From NCBI GenBank assembly GCA_035295125.1, contig DATGJP010000063.1:1-64000 (forward strand): a DNA stretch of 64,000 nt, given 5' to 3'. The notes beneath the pieces are model-generated. The model saw only the letters and a list, made by a program, of their open reading frames with translations, had not been told where the DNA came from and did not search any database. The DNA is from JAICMB01 sp035295125. GTDB lineage: Bacteria > Acidobacteriota > Terriglobia > Bryobacterales > Bryobacteraceae. Numbering within the stretch: the first letter of the stretch is position 1; every line of letters begins with the position of its first letter. Position numbers and translations under genes: made by a program. Positions 18,608 to 26,979 of the stretch are shown here, in pieces.

Positions 18608-19552
18608 ATGAAGGCTCCTATAGTTCTGTTTTTTCCCCGTGCGGTTCTGGCTTTGCCCCTGCTGTGCGGTATTTCGTTGTTCGGGCAGCAGCCTGCTAAA
18701 TTGACCGCGCGCGAAATCTTCTACGGCGATAGCAATTCCTCGCAAACCGCCTCCCAAGGTCAAAACAAACCTGTCGTAAAACCAGTTAGTAATACGACCG
18801 GGCAAGTTCAAAAGAAACCGTTGAAGAAGAATGACCCGGAGGTGGCGGCTAATCACGACTCCACCGACACCAGCCATTCCACTCCATCCGGCACTGACTC
18901 CCACGTGCATGTCGTCAATGCCGCCGTGGAATCGAAGCCACTCGGCCTGCGCGTAAGCCTGGTGAAAATCACCAACGACGGGCGAACGGTGGAGGTGGAT
19001 TCCGATGCCTCGTTTCGGCCAGGCGACCGGCTGCGCCTCAACGTGGAGGTGAGCGACCCCGGTTATCTATACATCGTTAACCGCGGATCGAGCGGTACCT
19101 GGACTCCTCTGTTTCCTTCCGCGGATATTCCCGAGGCCAGTAACAAGGTACAACCCGGCACGAAGTACCAGGTGCCTCAGGGTGCTTATTTCACCGTGTC
19201 AGATCCGCCTGGCGAAGAGAAGCTGTTCGTGATTCTTTCGAGGAATCCGGAGTTAGACATGGGAACCCTGGCGAGCGATATGAGTCAGCGTGACAAAACG
19301 ACTCCGATCCAGCCGACGCACCACACCCAGACGGATACTCAGCCCAATGTAAAGCAGTACGCGGTGAATCTTCCTCCGATCAATGACGACGCCGTCAACC
19401 GTTTGCGTACTACCTATTCGCGCGATCTGATTATCGAAAAGGTGGACGAGACCACCCCCGGTACACAGAAAGAAAAGGCGGTTTACGCCGTGAATCCGAC
19501 TGCGGGCGCGGACTCGAAGGTCGTATTAGACGTCGGCATCAAGCACAGGTAA
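18608..19552 (+). CDS. Exported DUF4384-type protein (first paralogue)
   Basis: AGGAGG 4 nt upstream fixes the start at 18608, giving 314 aa. A signal peptide (VLFFPRAVLALPLLCGISLF) is followed by a low-complexity Ser/Gln/Lys/Thr linker to about residue 110. The DUF4384-like core (about 120-230) carries FRPGDRLRLNVEVSDPGYLY, PLFPSADIP and YFTVSDPPGEEKLFVILS. DUF4384 is a small beta domain often fused to or encoded next to caspase-like proteases and FHA/Ser-Thr kinase systems; its activity is unknown. The last part contains SRDLIIEKVDE, which matches SRDLVILNQQE in the next gene, showing that the two are paralogues. The stop is 5 bp before the next ATG. Confidence 0.82.
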   Translation: MKAPIVLFFPRAVLALPLLCGISLFGQQPAKLTAREIFYGDSNSSQTASQGQNKPVVKPVSNTTGQVQKKPLKKNDPEVAANHDSTDTSHSTPSGTDSHVHVVNAAVESKPLGLRVSLVKITNDGRTVEVDSDASFRPGDRLRLNVEVSDPGYLYIVNRGSSGTWTPLFPSADIPEASNKVQPGTKYQVPQGAYFTVSDPPGEEKLFVILSRNPELDMGTLASDMSQRDKTTPIQPTHHTQTDTQPNVKQYAVNLPPINDDAVNRLRTTYSRDLIIEKVDETTPGTQKEKAVYAVNPTAGADSKVVLDVGIKHR

Positions 19553-19557
19553 ACGCC

Positions 19558-20229
19558 ATGTCGTATCGGGGATTCGTGTTGCTGCTGTGCTGCTGCGCGG
19601 TTGGGGCCGCCCAGAGCCAGCAGAAGATGGAGATCACGCTCGAGCGTGGCGATGTACCGGGTTGGAAAGCGGTTCCCTCAAATCTCGTATTTCAGCAGAA
19701 CGACCGCCTTCGTTTCCGCATTCGCACCAATTTCGACGGGTACCTTTACGTCATGAATTACGGAACGTCCGGGAAATATGAGACTTTGTTCCCCCGGGCG
19801 GAAACCGGGACGGATAATCTGCTCAAGGCCGGCGCCGATTATACGGTCCCGGCGACCAAGGCGGCATTTCGAGTAGGCGGCCCGGCAGGTTACGATGTCG
19901 TGTACTGGATCCTGTCGCCAACGCCTCTCGGCGGGTCTGCGGCCGGGGCACATCCGATTCTGCCGCCTCCTCCTCCGAAGACTCCTGACCCGAATATGAC
20001 CCCCCGCTGCGACGATACGTTGTTCCGGTCCCGGAGTCTTTGTCTCGACACCAGCGCGGGTCCGAGAAATGTCACTGCCGAGGAAAAACTGCCTGATAAT
20101 CTCGGCGATATTCCGCTGACCACTTCGCGCGACCTCGTGATTTTGAATCAGCAGGAACACGCGGTGGTTTCGGCTCCCACGCCTTTAACCGGGCCGGTGG
20201 TTTACGAGTTCCGGGTGGCGCACAAATGA
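19558..20229 (+). CDS. Exported DUF4384-type protein (second paralogue)
   Basis: This 223 aa protein has a signal peptide (MSYRGFVLLLCCCAVGAAQS) and a DUF4384-like core with NDRLRFRIRTNFDGYLYVMN, ETLFPRAETGTDN and a hydrophobic strand YDVVYWILS. It lacks the long linker of its upstream paralogue. A short proline run (PILPPPPPKTPDPN) precedes a segment with two Cys (PRCDDTLFRSRSLCLD), which could form a disulfide outside the cytoplasm. Its last codons overlap the caspase gene start by 4 bp (ATGA), so the two products are probably made in a fixed ratio and may interact. Confidence 0.82.
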   Translation: MSYRGFVLLLCCCAVGAAQSQQKMEITLERGDVPGWKAVPSNLVFQQNDRLRFRIRTNFDGYLYVMNYGTSGKYETLFPRAETGTDNLLKAGADYTVPATKAAFRVGGPAGYDVVYWILSPTPLGGSAAGAHPILPPPPPKTPDPNMTPRCDDTLFRSRSLCLDTSAGPRNVTAEEKLPDNLGDIPLTTSRDLVILNQQEHAVVSAPTPLTGPVVYEFRVAHK

Positions 20230-22301
20230 AGTTCCTTTCTCGGCTTGCCTTGGTCTTAGTACTGGGGTCTCTATGGGCGCAGAAGCCGGTAACTCAGCCC
20301 GGACAGCGCGACTTGAAAATTGAAAAAGAGATTCCACCGACACAGCCGCCGCACCGGCCGGTTTCCATACCGCGGAGTTATGCGCTCGTCATTGGGATTG
20401 CGAAATACTCCAACCCGCAAATCATGGAACTGCATTACTCGGAGCGTGACGCCGAGTCAATTTATGACGTTCTGATCTCTCCCGAGGGTGGGAATTTCCA
20501 CGCTGAGAACGTGCACACGCTGATAGGGCCGAAGGCGACCCTGGCGAATATCCGGCACGAATTGGAAGACTGGCTGCCATCCGTCTCCAAGGACGATGAT
20601 CGCGTGTTGGTTTATTTCGCCGGCCACGGATTTATTGCCGGAGGCAAGGCATATCTGGCCCCCTATGACATCAATGCCGGCGACATTTCGCAAACTGCTT
20701 ATCCGATGGATTCGCTCGGCAGCGTATTCGCCAATAAGATTAAGGCGAAATGGAAGGTCCTGCTGACGGATTCCTGCCACAGCGGCGCGATCAGGCTGGA
20801 TAGCGACGTTCAGGCCATTAACCGCTCACTGCTCGACCTGAATCGGTCGGTCTTTTCGCTGACCGCGAGCCGCGACCGCGAGCGTTCCTTTGAGGGACCG
20901 AAGTGGGAAGGCGGCCACGGTGTCTTCACGTACTATGTTGTTCGCGGAATGGGTGGCGCGGCGGATGAAAATCGCGACGGACAGGTAACCGCGGACGAGT
21001 TAGCCGAATACGTCCGCCGCAATGTCCGCGAAGAAACGGGTGCGCAGCAGAATCCAACGGCCGAGGGCGGCAGCTTCGATCCCAACATGCTGCTGGCTTA
21101 CGTGCCTTCGAACATCGCTCCCGATGCGCCGCCTCCGCCCAAATACGGGACGCTGATTTTTGAGACCAACATGGATGGCGTGGAAGTGTTCATCGATGGC
21201 AAATCGGCGGGCGTGCTTAACAAGAAGGAGCCGCGCACGGTGCCCGGGCTGGTTCCGGGTGTACACCTGATCCAGGGTGTCCGCATGGGCTACGAGCCGG
21301 ATGGGCCACGCGAGGAGACGGTGTACCCGGGGCAGGACACAACGGTCTCGATAAAAATCCTGATTCCAAGGCGGCGCCCCAAGGCCGCGGTCGATCATTT
21401 TGATAAAGGGATCGAATTCTATACCAAGGGCCAGGCGGCGAATTATCAAAAAGCCGTCGCCGAATTCAATCAGGCTCTATCGATTGAGCCCGATTTCAGC
21501 CAGGCAGCGCTGTATCTGGGCCGCTCGTATAATGCGCTCTTCCAGGAAGACGAGGCCGAGAAGTACCTTCGCAAGGCGATTGAAATCGATCCTGATTATC
21601 TGGAAGCGCGGGCGTCTTTTGGCGGCATGCTGCTGGATACCGGGAACTACGACGAGGCAGTGCGCCAGTTGACTGTCGTCGCGCAGCGCGACCCGAAGAA
21701 CGCCATGTCCTGGTACCTGCTTTCTCAGACCATGTGCCGCAAGGAAAGCTATCCGCAGGCCATCGACGCCGGCGAGAAGGCGATTCAGCTTACTCCAAAC
21801 AATGCTGAGGCGCACTTCTGGCTGGCGCAGAGCCTGAGGATGAATAAGACTTGGGATCGCGCGCAATCCGAATACGAGGCTTATCTCAAGTTAAGCAATT
21901 TCGATACGGGCGCAGCCGGCAAGATCAACTATTATGTATTGGGTTCCCTGATTGGGTTCGGCAAGAAGAAACGCGCATCCCAGCAGGATATCTGGCAGGA
22001 TCTGCGCAGCCTGGCCTATTTCGGGATGTGCGACTGTGAACGGCGCATAGGGCAGTACGACGCCGCCATTAGCGATTGCCAGCGATCACTGGCATATGAT
22101 TCGCAGGACGCCCAGACGCATTACCTGATCGCACTAGCATACGAACATAAGGCGAAGGCGACCGGCAAAGTCGAGGTCGCGGCGGCGGCGCGGGCGCACT
22201 TCCAGACGATGCTGGACATTAATCCAGACCTCGCGGAAGCAGATAATGCGCGAAGGAATATCCAGATTCTGGATTCGGCTTTGCGGGCCGCTCAACGCTG
22301 A
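20226..22301 (+). CDS. Caspase-family (peptidase C14) protein with PEGA and TPR domains
   Basis: The 691 aa product starts with a signal peptide-like segment (MKFLSRLALVLVLGSLWA). The caspase-like domain spans about 50-295: YALVIGIAKYSN, the catalytic His in YFAGHG (His134) and the catalytic Cys in LLTDSCHSG (Cys184). An EF-hand-like loop DENRDGQVTADE (247-258) falls inside the domain and suggests calcium control, as in many metacaspases. A PEGA domain follows (about 307-378, VEVFIDGKSAGVL), then TPR helices to the C-terminus (about 384-690). Metacaspases generally cleave after Arg or Lys; the substrate here is unknown. It is the last gene of an operon with two DUF4384 proteins. The exported N-terminus suggests periplasmic or surface action, unlike the cytoplasmic caspases of known defence systems. 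Confidence 0.9.
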   Translation: MKFLSRLALVLVLGSLWAQKPVTQPGQRDLKIEKEIPPTQPPHRPVSIPRSYALVIGIAKYSNPQIMELHYSERDAESIYDVLISPEGGNFHAENVHTLIGPKATLANIRHELEDWLPSVSKDDDRVLVYFAGHGFIAGGKAYLAPYDINAGDISQTAYPMDSLGSVFANKIKAKWKVLLTDSCHSGAIRLDSDVQAINRSLLDLNRSVFSLTASRDRERSFEGPKWEGGHGVFTYYVVRGMGGAADENRDGQVTADELAEYVRRNVREETGAQQNPTAEGGSFDPNMLLAYVPSNIAPDAPPPPKYGTLIFETNMDGVEVFIDGKSAGVLNKKEPRTVPGLVPGVHLIQGVRMGYEPDGPREETVYPGQDTTVSIKILIPRRRPKAAVDHFDKGIEFYTKGQAANYQKAVAEFNQALSIEPDFSQAALYLGRSYNALFQEDEAEKYLRKAIEIDPDYLEARASFGGMLLDTGNYDEAVRQLTVVAQRDPKNAMSWYLLSQTMCRKESYPQAIDAGEKAIQLTPNNAEAHFWLAQSLRMNKTWDRAQSEYEAYLKLSNFDTGAAGKINYYVLGSLIGFGKKKRASQQDIWQDLRSLAYFGMCDCERRIGQYDAAISDCQRSLAYDSQDAQTHYLIALAYEHKAKATGKVEVAAAARAHFQTMLDINPDLAEADNARRNIQILDSALRAAQR

Positions 22302-22350
22302 ACTTGATGGGTCGGCGTAACGATCGCGCCCGGCAACGGTATTATTCCAT

Positions 22351-24783
22351 ATGGCGCCGATCCGTCCGCTGTTCGATAACTTCATTCAAGACCTGAAGTA
22401 TGCACTGCGAACGCTCCGGCGAGATGCCGGTTTCACAACGTTCGCAATCCTGATTGTGGGTTTAGGCATCGGAGCGAGCGCTACGGTCTTCAGCGTCGTG
22501 AACACGCTTTTGATTCGACCTCTGCCCTTCAACGGCCCGGAACGCCTGGTTTGGATCGCAAATCACGATACAGGCGGCCTGTCTGGCCAAACCACTCAGG
22601 TTCAGTACCTGCTCGATTTACGGGCACACAGCCAGTCGTATGACGATATTGCCGCGTATTTCGCCTTTTATGGGGTGGGGGACTCGCTGCTCAGCGGCGA
22701 CGGCGACCCGGAGCGACTGAGCGGCGTACCGGTGTCGCAGAACTTCTTTCCGTTGCTGGGCATTCAACCTCTCGTGGGGCGTCAATTCAGCGCGGAGGAA
22801 AGCAAGTGGAATGGCCCCAAAGCCGTCATGTTGGGCTATGGTCTTTGGGAGCGGCGTTTCGCCTCGGATACGGGGATTGTAGGCCGCAAAATTCTCTTGA
22901 ACAACGAGCCGTTCAGGGTGGTCGGAGTGCTCCCCGCATCATTCGACTTCGCTTCGGTGTTCGCTCCCGGCAGCCACATCGATCTATACTTTCCGTTTCC
23001 TCTTAGCAACGAAACGAACCGCTGGGGGAACACCCTCGCAATGGTCGGGCGCCTGAAGCCAGGCGTAACCGCCAGCCAGGCGCAGGCTGAATTGAGGATT
23101 CTGGCGCCACAGTTCTCCCGTGCGCACCCGGAGATGAACAGCTTTGAGGGTGCGGTGAGTCCCTTAACGGAACATGTCAGCGGACGTCTGCGGCTAGCGC
23201 TGACGGTCTTGTCCTGCGCAGTTGGCGTGGTGATGTTGATCGTTTGCGCGAATCTGCTCAATCTGCTGCTGGCCCGGACCGCTACACGGCAGAAGGAAAT
23301 AGCCGTTCGCACGGCGCTAGGCGCGGGTAGAGGCCGGCTGATTCGCCAAATGCTCACGGAAGGGCTGATCCTTTCCTGCTCCGGGGCTGCGCTCGGGGTT
23401 ATCCTGGCCATCGGCGGGACGCGATTTCTCGCGCATTTGAATGCAATCAGCATACCGCTGCTGCACAGTGTCCGGACCGACGGGACCGCACTAGCATTCA
23501 CATTGCTGGTCGCCGTCCTGGCCGGGGTAATTTTTGGACTGGCGCCCGCTCTGCAAGTGCAATCGTCGATGCTGCACGATGCGCTGAAGGATTCGAGCCG
23601 TGGGTCCTCGGCGGGGCATGGAAGGAGTTGGGTTCGCAGCGCACTGGTGGTTTCGGAGATCGCTTTTGCTTGCGTACTTTTGGTGGGCACCGGCTTGCTG
23701 GTTCGCAGCTTTCTGCGCGTGATGGATGTGAATCTGGGGTTCCGGCCGGAAAACGCGGTGGCGGCACGCGTCGACCCGGATTCGCAATATAAAACGCAGG
23801 AGCAGCAGAACGCGTATTTCGACGAGGTCTTGCGGCGGGCGCGAGAGATCCCCGGCGTCGATGCTGCCGGTTTGACCGATGCGCTTCCGCTGGGCCGCAA
23901 TCGAACCTGGGGCGCCCCCGCGAAGGGCCAGGTCTACCCCAGGGGCAAATTTCCCATCGCTTTCGTACGGATTGTGAGCGACGGCTATATCGGCTCAATG
24001 GGAATTCCGCTGCGCAGCGGCCGCGACCTCTCGCAACGAGATGCCCCCAAGAGCGATCCGGTGATGATGATCAATGAAACGATGGCGCGCACCCTGTTCC
24101 CCGATCAGAATCCACTCGGGAAGATTGTTCGCGCGTGCGGGGACCGGCAGGTGGTGGGCGTGGTTGGCGACGTGCGGCACCTGGCGTTGGAACAGGGAGC
24201 GGGCATGGAGATGTATCTGCCGATTCGGCAATGCCAGGATTACGCGTCGGTCGACCTGGTGGTTCGCGGCCAGATGACTACGGCGCAACTGACAGCCGCG
24301 GTTCGTTCCGCGCTCAAGCCCGAAGTTCCGAATCTGCCGGGCGCTGAATTTCGCAATCTTCAGTCGCTGGTGGACAAGGCTGTATCGCCTCGTCGTTTCG
24401 TCGTCTTGCTGTTGGGCGGCTTTACGGTGTTCGCTTTGATCCTGGCGTCGTTGGGAATCTATGCGGTGGTCTCGTACGGGGTGAGCCAGCGGACGCAGGA
24501 AATTGGCATTCGCATGGCGCTGGGCGCTTCGGCTGGAAATTTACAAGGAGTCATCGTTAAGCAGACCCTCGGTTTGGCGGGCTTGGGACTGGTGATTGGA
24601 ACAGCGGCTTCATGGGCGGTTGCTCGCGCCCTTGGCGGTTTGCTTTACGAGGTCAAGTCAGGGGATCCCGCGACGTTTCTCGGGATGATATTTGTGCTGA
24701 CCGTTGTAGCAACGGCAGCGGGATACTTGCCGGCGTTGCGGGCCTCGCAGATCGATCCCGCGGTTGCGCTGCGGTCGAGTTGA
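22351..24783 (+). CDS. ADOP-family ABC permease (MacB/FtsX-like)
   Basis: The 810 aa product has the typical N-terminal DLKYALRTLRRDAGFTTFAI, the first helix, and LIRPLPF leading into a MacB-type periplasmic domain. The first FtsX core has TRQKEIAVRTALGAGRG and the second has SQRTQEIGIRMALGASAG; the C-terminus ends in a helix before the usual ALRSS. It follows the caspase gene by 49 bp on the same strand, so read-through from that operon is possible, but ADOP genes occur in many contexts. No PadR gene is adjacent and no ATPase is encoded nearby. No strong Shine-Dalgarno is visible before the ATG. Confidence 0.92.
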   Translation: MAPIRPLFDNFIQDLKYALRTLRRDAGFTTFAILIVGLGIGASATVFSVVNTLLIRPLPFNGPERLVWIANHDTGGLSGQTTQVQYLLDLRAHSQSYDDIAAYFAFYGVGDSLLSGDGDPERLSGVPVSQNFFPLLGIQPLVGRQFSAEESKWNGPKAVMLGYGLWERRFASDTGIVGRKILLNNEPFRVVGVLPASFDFASVFAPGSHIDLYFPFPLSNETNRWGNTLAMVGRLKPGVTASQAQAELRILAPQFSRAHPEMNSFEGAVSPLTEHVSGRLRLALTVLSCAVGVVMLIVCANLLNLLLARTATRQKEIAVRTALGAGRGRLIRQMLTEGLILSCSGAALGVILAIGGTRFLAHLNAISIPLLHSVRTDGTALAFTLLVAVLAGVIFGLAPALQVQSSMLHDALKDSSRGSSAGHGRSWVRSALVVSEIAFACVLLVGTGLLVRSFLRVMDVNLGFRPENAVAARVDPDSQYKTQEQQNAYFDEVLRRAREIPGVDAAGLTDALPLGRNRTWGAPAKGQVYPRGKFPIAFVRIVSDGYIGSMGIPLRSGRDLSQRDAPKSDPVMMINETMARTLFPDQNPLGKIVRACGDRQVVGVVGDVRHLALEQGAGMEMYLPIRQCQDYASVDLVVRGQMTTAQLTAAVRSALKPEVPNLPGAEFRNLQSLVDKAVSPRRFVVLLLGGFTVFALILASLGIYAVVSYGVSQRTQEIGIRMALGASAGNLQGVIVKQTLGLAGLGLVIGTAASWAVARALGGLLYEVKSGDPATFLGMIFVLTVVATAAGYLPALRASQIDPAVALRSS

Positions 24784-24833
24784 ATCGTATTCGTCGAGGC
24801 ATGTAAGGCAGTTTTTCAACCTGTCGCCATGTG

Positions 24834-24926
24834 ATGCAGGCCGTGGAAAGGTGAAGCAGGCGGTTTCGCCTGCCTTTGGACCTCATCGGAAACGCGCCGG
24901 CGAAACCGCCTGTGCCACCTTGGTTT
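24834..24926. repeat. Dispersed palindromic repeat element, two-armed copy
   Basis: The left arm at 24834-24876 contains AAAGGTG and then the 18-bp core GCAGGCGGTTTCGCCTGC (24856-24873). The right arm at about 24896-24926 is an inverted, slightly diverged version ending GCCACCTTGG. The left arm matches the reverse complement of 28952-28994 at 40 of 43 positions. The whole occupies most of the 198-bp spacer between convergent genes and could also form a bidirectional transcript terminator. Confidence 0.78.
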
Positions 24927-24981
24927 TCATCCTTTCTCGTGGACCGGCGGTCGGTGGCGACAGGCTGAATGCTAACTTCAC

Positions 24982-25884
24982 CTACTTAAACGCAAAATAG
25001 TTGGCGGTTTGCTCGGCTATCCGGCCGATAGCGTCCTCCAGGTTTGTACCGACCCCATAATGGTGAGCGGTGAAAACCGAGATGATCACCCGGCGATCGC
25101 GGCTTTCAAGCACGCCCACGTCATTGCCCACGTACGGCAGAAAATCGCCGGTCTTGTGCGGTATGCGGTAACCGGTGACGTACTTCGGCAGACGCGAGCT
25201 GTACACCTGCCCGCGCATGATGCGCAGCATCTGCTCGCTCGCCGATTTGCTGACAGCTTCTCCACGCTCCATCATTTCCAGCAGGCGTCCCATATCGTGC
25301 GCCGACGACAGTCCAAACGGGTTCTTGCCCGCGCGGTAGAACTCCTCCGCGCTTGGTGCCGATTGCAGCGTTTTGAACCACGCATCCGCCAGCGTCATCG
25401 CTCGCGTCGCTTTCAGACCGTACGACTCCATCAGCCGGTTCACCGGCTCAGTGCCGCCCACCTTCTCATAGATCAGGTCCGTGGCAGTGTTGTCGCTGAC
25501 AATGATCATTAGAGTCAGCAGGTCCTTGATGGTGAGCGGCACGCCGGCATCGAGCGAGCGGATTACACCGGTGCCGGGCCGCTTATCGCTGTCCTTTACT
25601 TCGACACGATCCGTCAGCTTGAACTTGCCCGCCTCAATCTGCCGGAACGCTTCTACCATCAGCGGAATTTTGATTACGCTCATGGTCTCCATGGTGCGGT
25701 CCGCATTGAGGGCAATTTCTTCGTTCGTTTCCAGGCATTTGATGTAAATGCCCCAGTCGGCATTCACCGACTTCGTGATGCGTTCAATGTTGGCCTGCAG
25801 ACGGTCGAGCGGTTTCTGTGGCGGCGCCTGCGCGAGCGCGAGGCTAACCGAGGCGGCGGCGAACAGCGGCAGTCGGAATCCCAT
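24982..25884 (-). CDS. Class A beta-lactamase-like serine hydrolase, exported
   Basis: I start at 25884 because GGAG lies 8 nt upstream and it gives a clean signal peptide (MGFRLPLFAAASVSLALA); the 300 aa size fits the family. The active-site boxes are present at near-canonical positions: S69-V-I-K72 (SxxK), S130-D-N and K244-T-G. The omega-loop Glu that deacylates beta-lactams in true class A enzymes is not apparent (the segment reads MTLADAWF). It may therefore be a DD-peptidase/esterase-like member or an incomplete beta-lactamase; resistance should not be assumed. It acts in the periplasm if the signal peptide is used. The divergent GNAT gene starts 49 bp away and a related serine hydrolase lies at 28035. 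Confidence 0.85.
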   Translation of the reverse strand: MGFRLPLFAAASVSLALAQAPPQKPLDRLQANIERITKSVNADWGIYIKCLETNEEIALNADRTMETMSVIKIPLMVEAFRQIEAGKFKLTDRVEVKDSDKRPGTGVIRSLDAGVPLTIKDLLTLMIIVSDNTATDLIYEKVGGTEPVNRLMESYGLKATRAMTLADAWFKTLQSAPSAEEFYRAGKNPFGLSSAHDMGRLLEMMERGEAVSKSASEQMLRIMRGQVYSSRLPKYVTGYRIPHKTGDFLPYVGNDVGVLESRDRRVIISVFTAHHYGVGTNLEDAIGRIAEQTANYFAFK

Positions 25885-25933
25885 TTTCTGTTCTCCGATT
25901 ATACGCGGCGATCCAGCGTGGTAGGCTATCGGC

Positions 25934-26902
25934 ATGGCAGCGCTCAGCGATTCATATTCGCCTGGGTTAGCCGACCTGCGTCAATTTGGAGGCGCTGAGT
26001 TGGAGGGCCTCCTCGAGGAGGAAACCCGCACCTGGGAGGACTCGCTCGATTGGGATTTCCGCCCATCTGCGGCTCTGGTGCGACGTTTTCTCGATATGCA
26101 GGCCCTCAGCGGCTACGCTTTGCTGAATGGCGGCCGCGTCGTCGGTTATTCTTACTTCGTCTGTGAAGAACGCAAGGGACTCATCGGCGACCTTTACGTT
26201 CTGCGCGATTTTGCAAGCCCTGAAAACGAGTCGCGTCTGCTGGCCGCCGTCCTGGACGGTTTGATCCGAACCCCGTTTGTCCATCGCGTCGAGGCGCAAT
26301 TGATGATGCTGCGGAATCTCGGGAATATGACGGTGCCGCAGTGGCGTTTTCTGAAGATTTACGCTCGTCATTTTCTCGAACTGCAAGGATCGCGGCTGGA
26401 TACGCTGGCGCCGGGCAAGGGTGCGCGATCGGTGATGATCGATGCGTGGTCGGAGCGCCGCCAGGACGAAGCCGCGGCGCTGATCGCGGCCTCTTATCAC
26501 GGTCACGTGGACAGTGAGATTAACGATCAATACCGGTCGCCGGCGGGGGCGCGGCGTTTCCTGATGAACATCGTGCAGTATCCCGGATGCGGCAGCTTCT
26601 TTCAGCCCGCATCGTTTGTCGCCATCGATCCGCGGACCGGGAGGCTGCTCGGAATCTGCCTCACGAGCCTGGTGGCGGCCGACATCGGACACATCACCCA
26701 GGTTTGTGTGTCGAAGGCGGCGCGCGGAACAGGCATCGGATATGAACTCTTACGACGCTCCCTTCTGGCCTTCGCGCGGCACAAGTGTCTGCGCGTGAGT
26801 CTGACGGTGACGGGCGCTAATAAATCGGCCATCCAGCTCTATGAACGCATGGGCTTCACCAAGCGGCGGGAGTTTTCGGCGTACGTCTGGGAAGGGTTTT
26901 AA
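25934..26902 (+). CDS. GNAT-family N-acetyltransferase
   Basis: The 322 aa protein has two halves. The N-terminal half (about 1-165) contains a weakly conserved GNAT-like fold (LNGGRVVGYSYFVCEERKGL). The C-terminal half (about 175-320) has the acetyl-CoA loop VSKAARGTGIGYELLRRSL and the closing LTVTGANKSAIQLYERMGF. Tandem GNAT proteins of this kind modify small molecules or proteins; the substrate is unknown. It is divergent from the serine hydrolase at 24982-25884 and is followed after 77 bp by the transporter gene. The start ATG is the first available and lies at the end of the short divergent spacer. Confidence 0.88.
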   Translation: MAALSDSYSPGLADLRQFGGAELEGLLEEETRTWEDSLDWDFRPSAALVRRFLDMQALSGYALLNGGRVVGYSYFVCEERKGLIGDLYVLRDFASPENESRLLAAVLDGLIRTPFVHRVEAQLMMLRNLGNMTVPQWRFLKIYARHFLELQGSRLDTLAPGKGARSVMIDAWSERRQDEAAALIAASYHGHVDSEINDQYRSPAGARRFLMNIVQYPGCGSFFQPASFVAIDPRTGRLLGICLTSLVAADIGHITQVCVSKAARGTGIGYELLRRSLLAFARHKCLRVSLTVTGANKSAIQLYERMGFTKRREFSAYVWEGF

Positions 26903-26944
26903 GCGCGGCAACTTCGGAAACAAATGCTTGCGGAGAGACGGCGG

Positions 26945-26974
26945 CAGGTGACAAGCTATAGCTTGCCTAACCTG
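26945..26974. repeat. Hairpin/palindrome in the leader of the DMT-type permease gene
   Basis: CAAGCTA (26952-26958) and TAGCTTG (26959-26965) form a perfect 14-bp palindrome, framed by CAGGT (26945-26949) and ACCTG (26970-26974). It ends 5 bp before the ATG at 26980, exactly where a ribosome site would be expected, and no Shine-Dalgarno is visible there. It may be a REP-like repeat or a translation-controlling hairpin; both are inference. Confidence 0.55.
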
Positions 26975-26979
26975 ACGCT

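Noticed and set aside
20226..22301. Calling the caspase locus a known anti-phage (CBASS/Avs-like) system
   Set aside because: The protein has a signal peptide and no nucleotide-sensor, cyclase or gasdermin gene is nearby.
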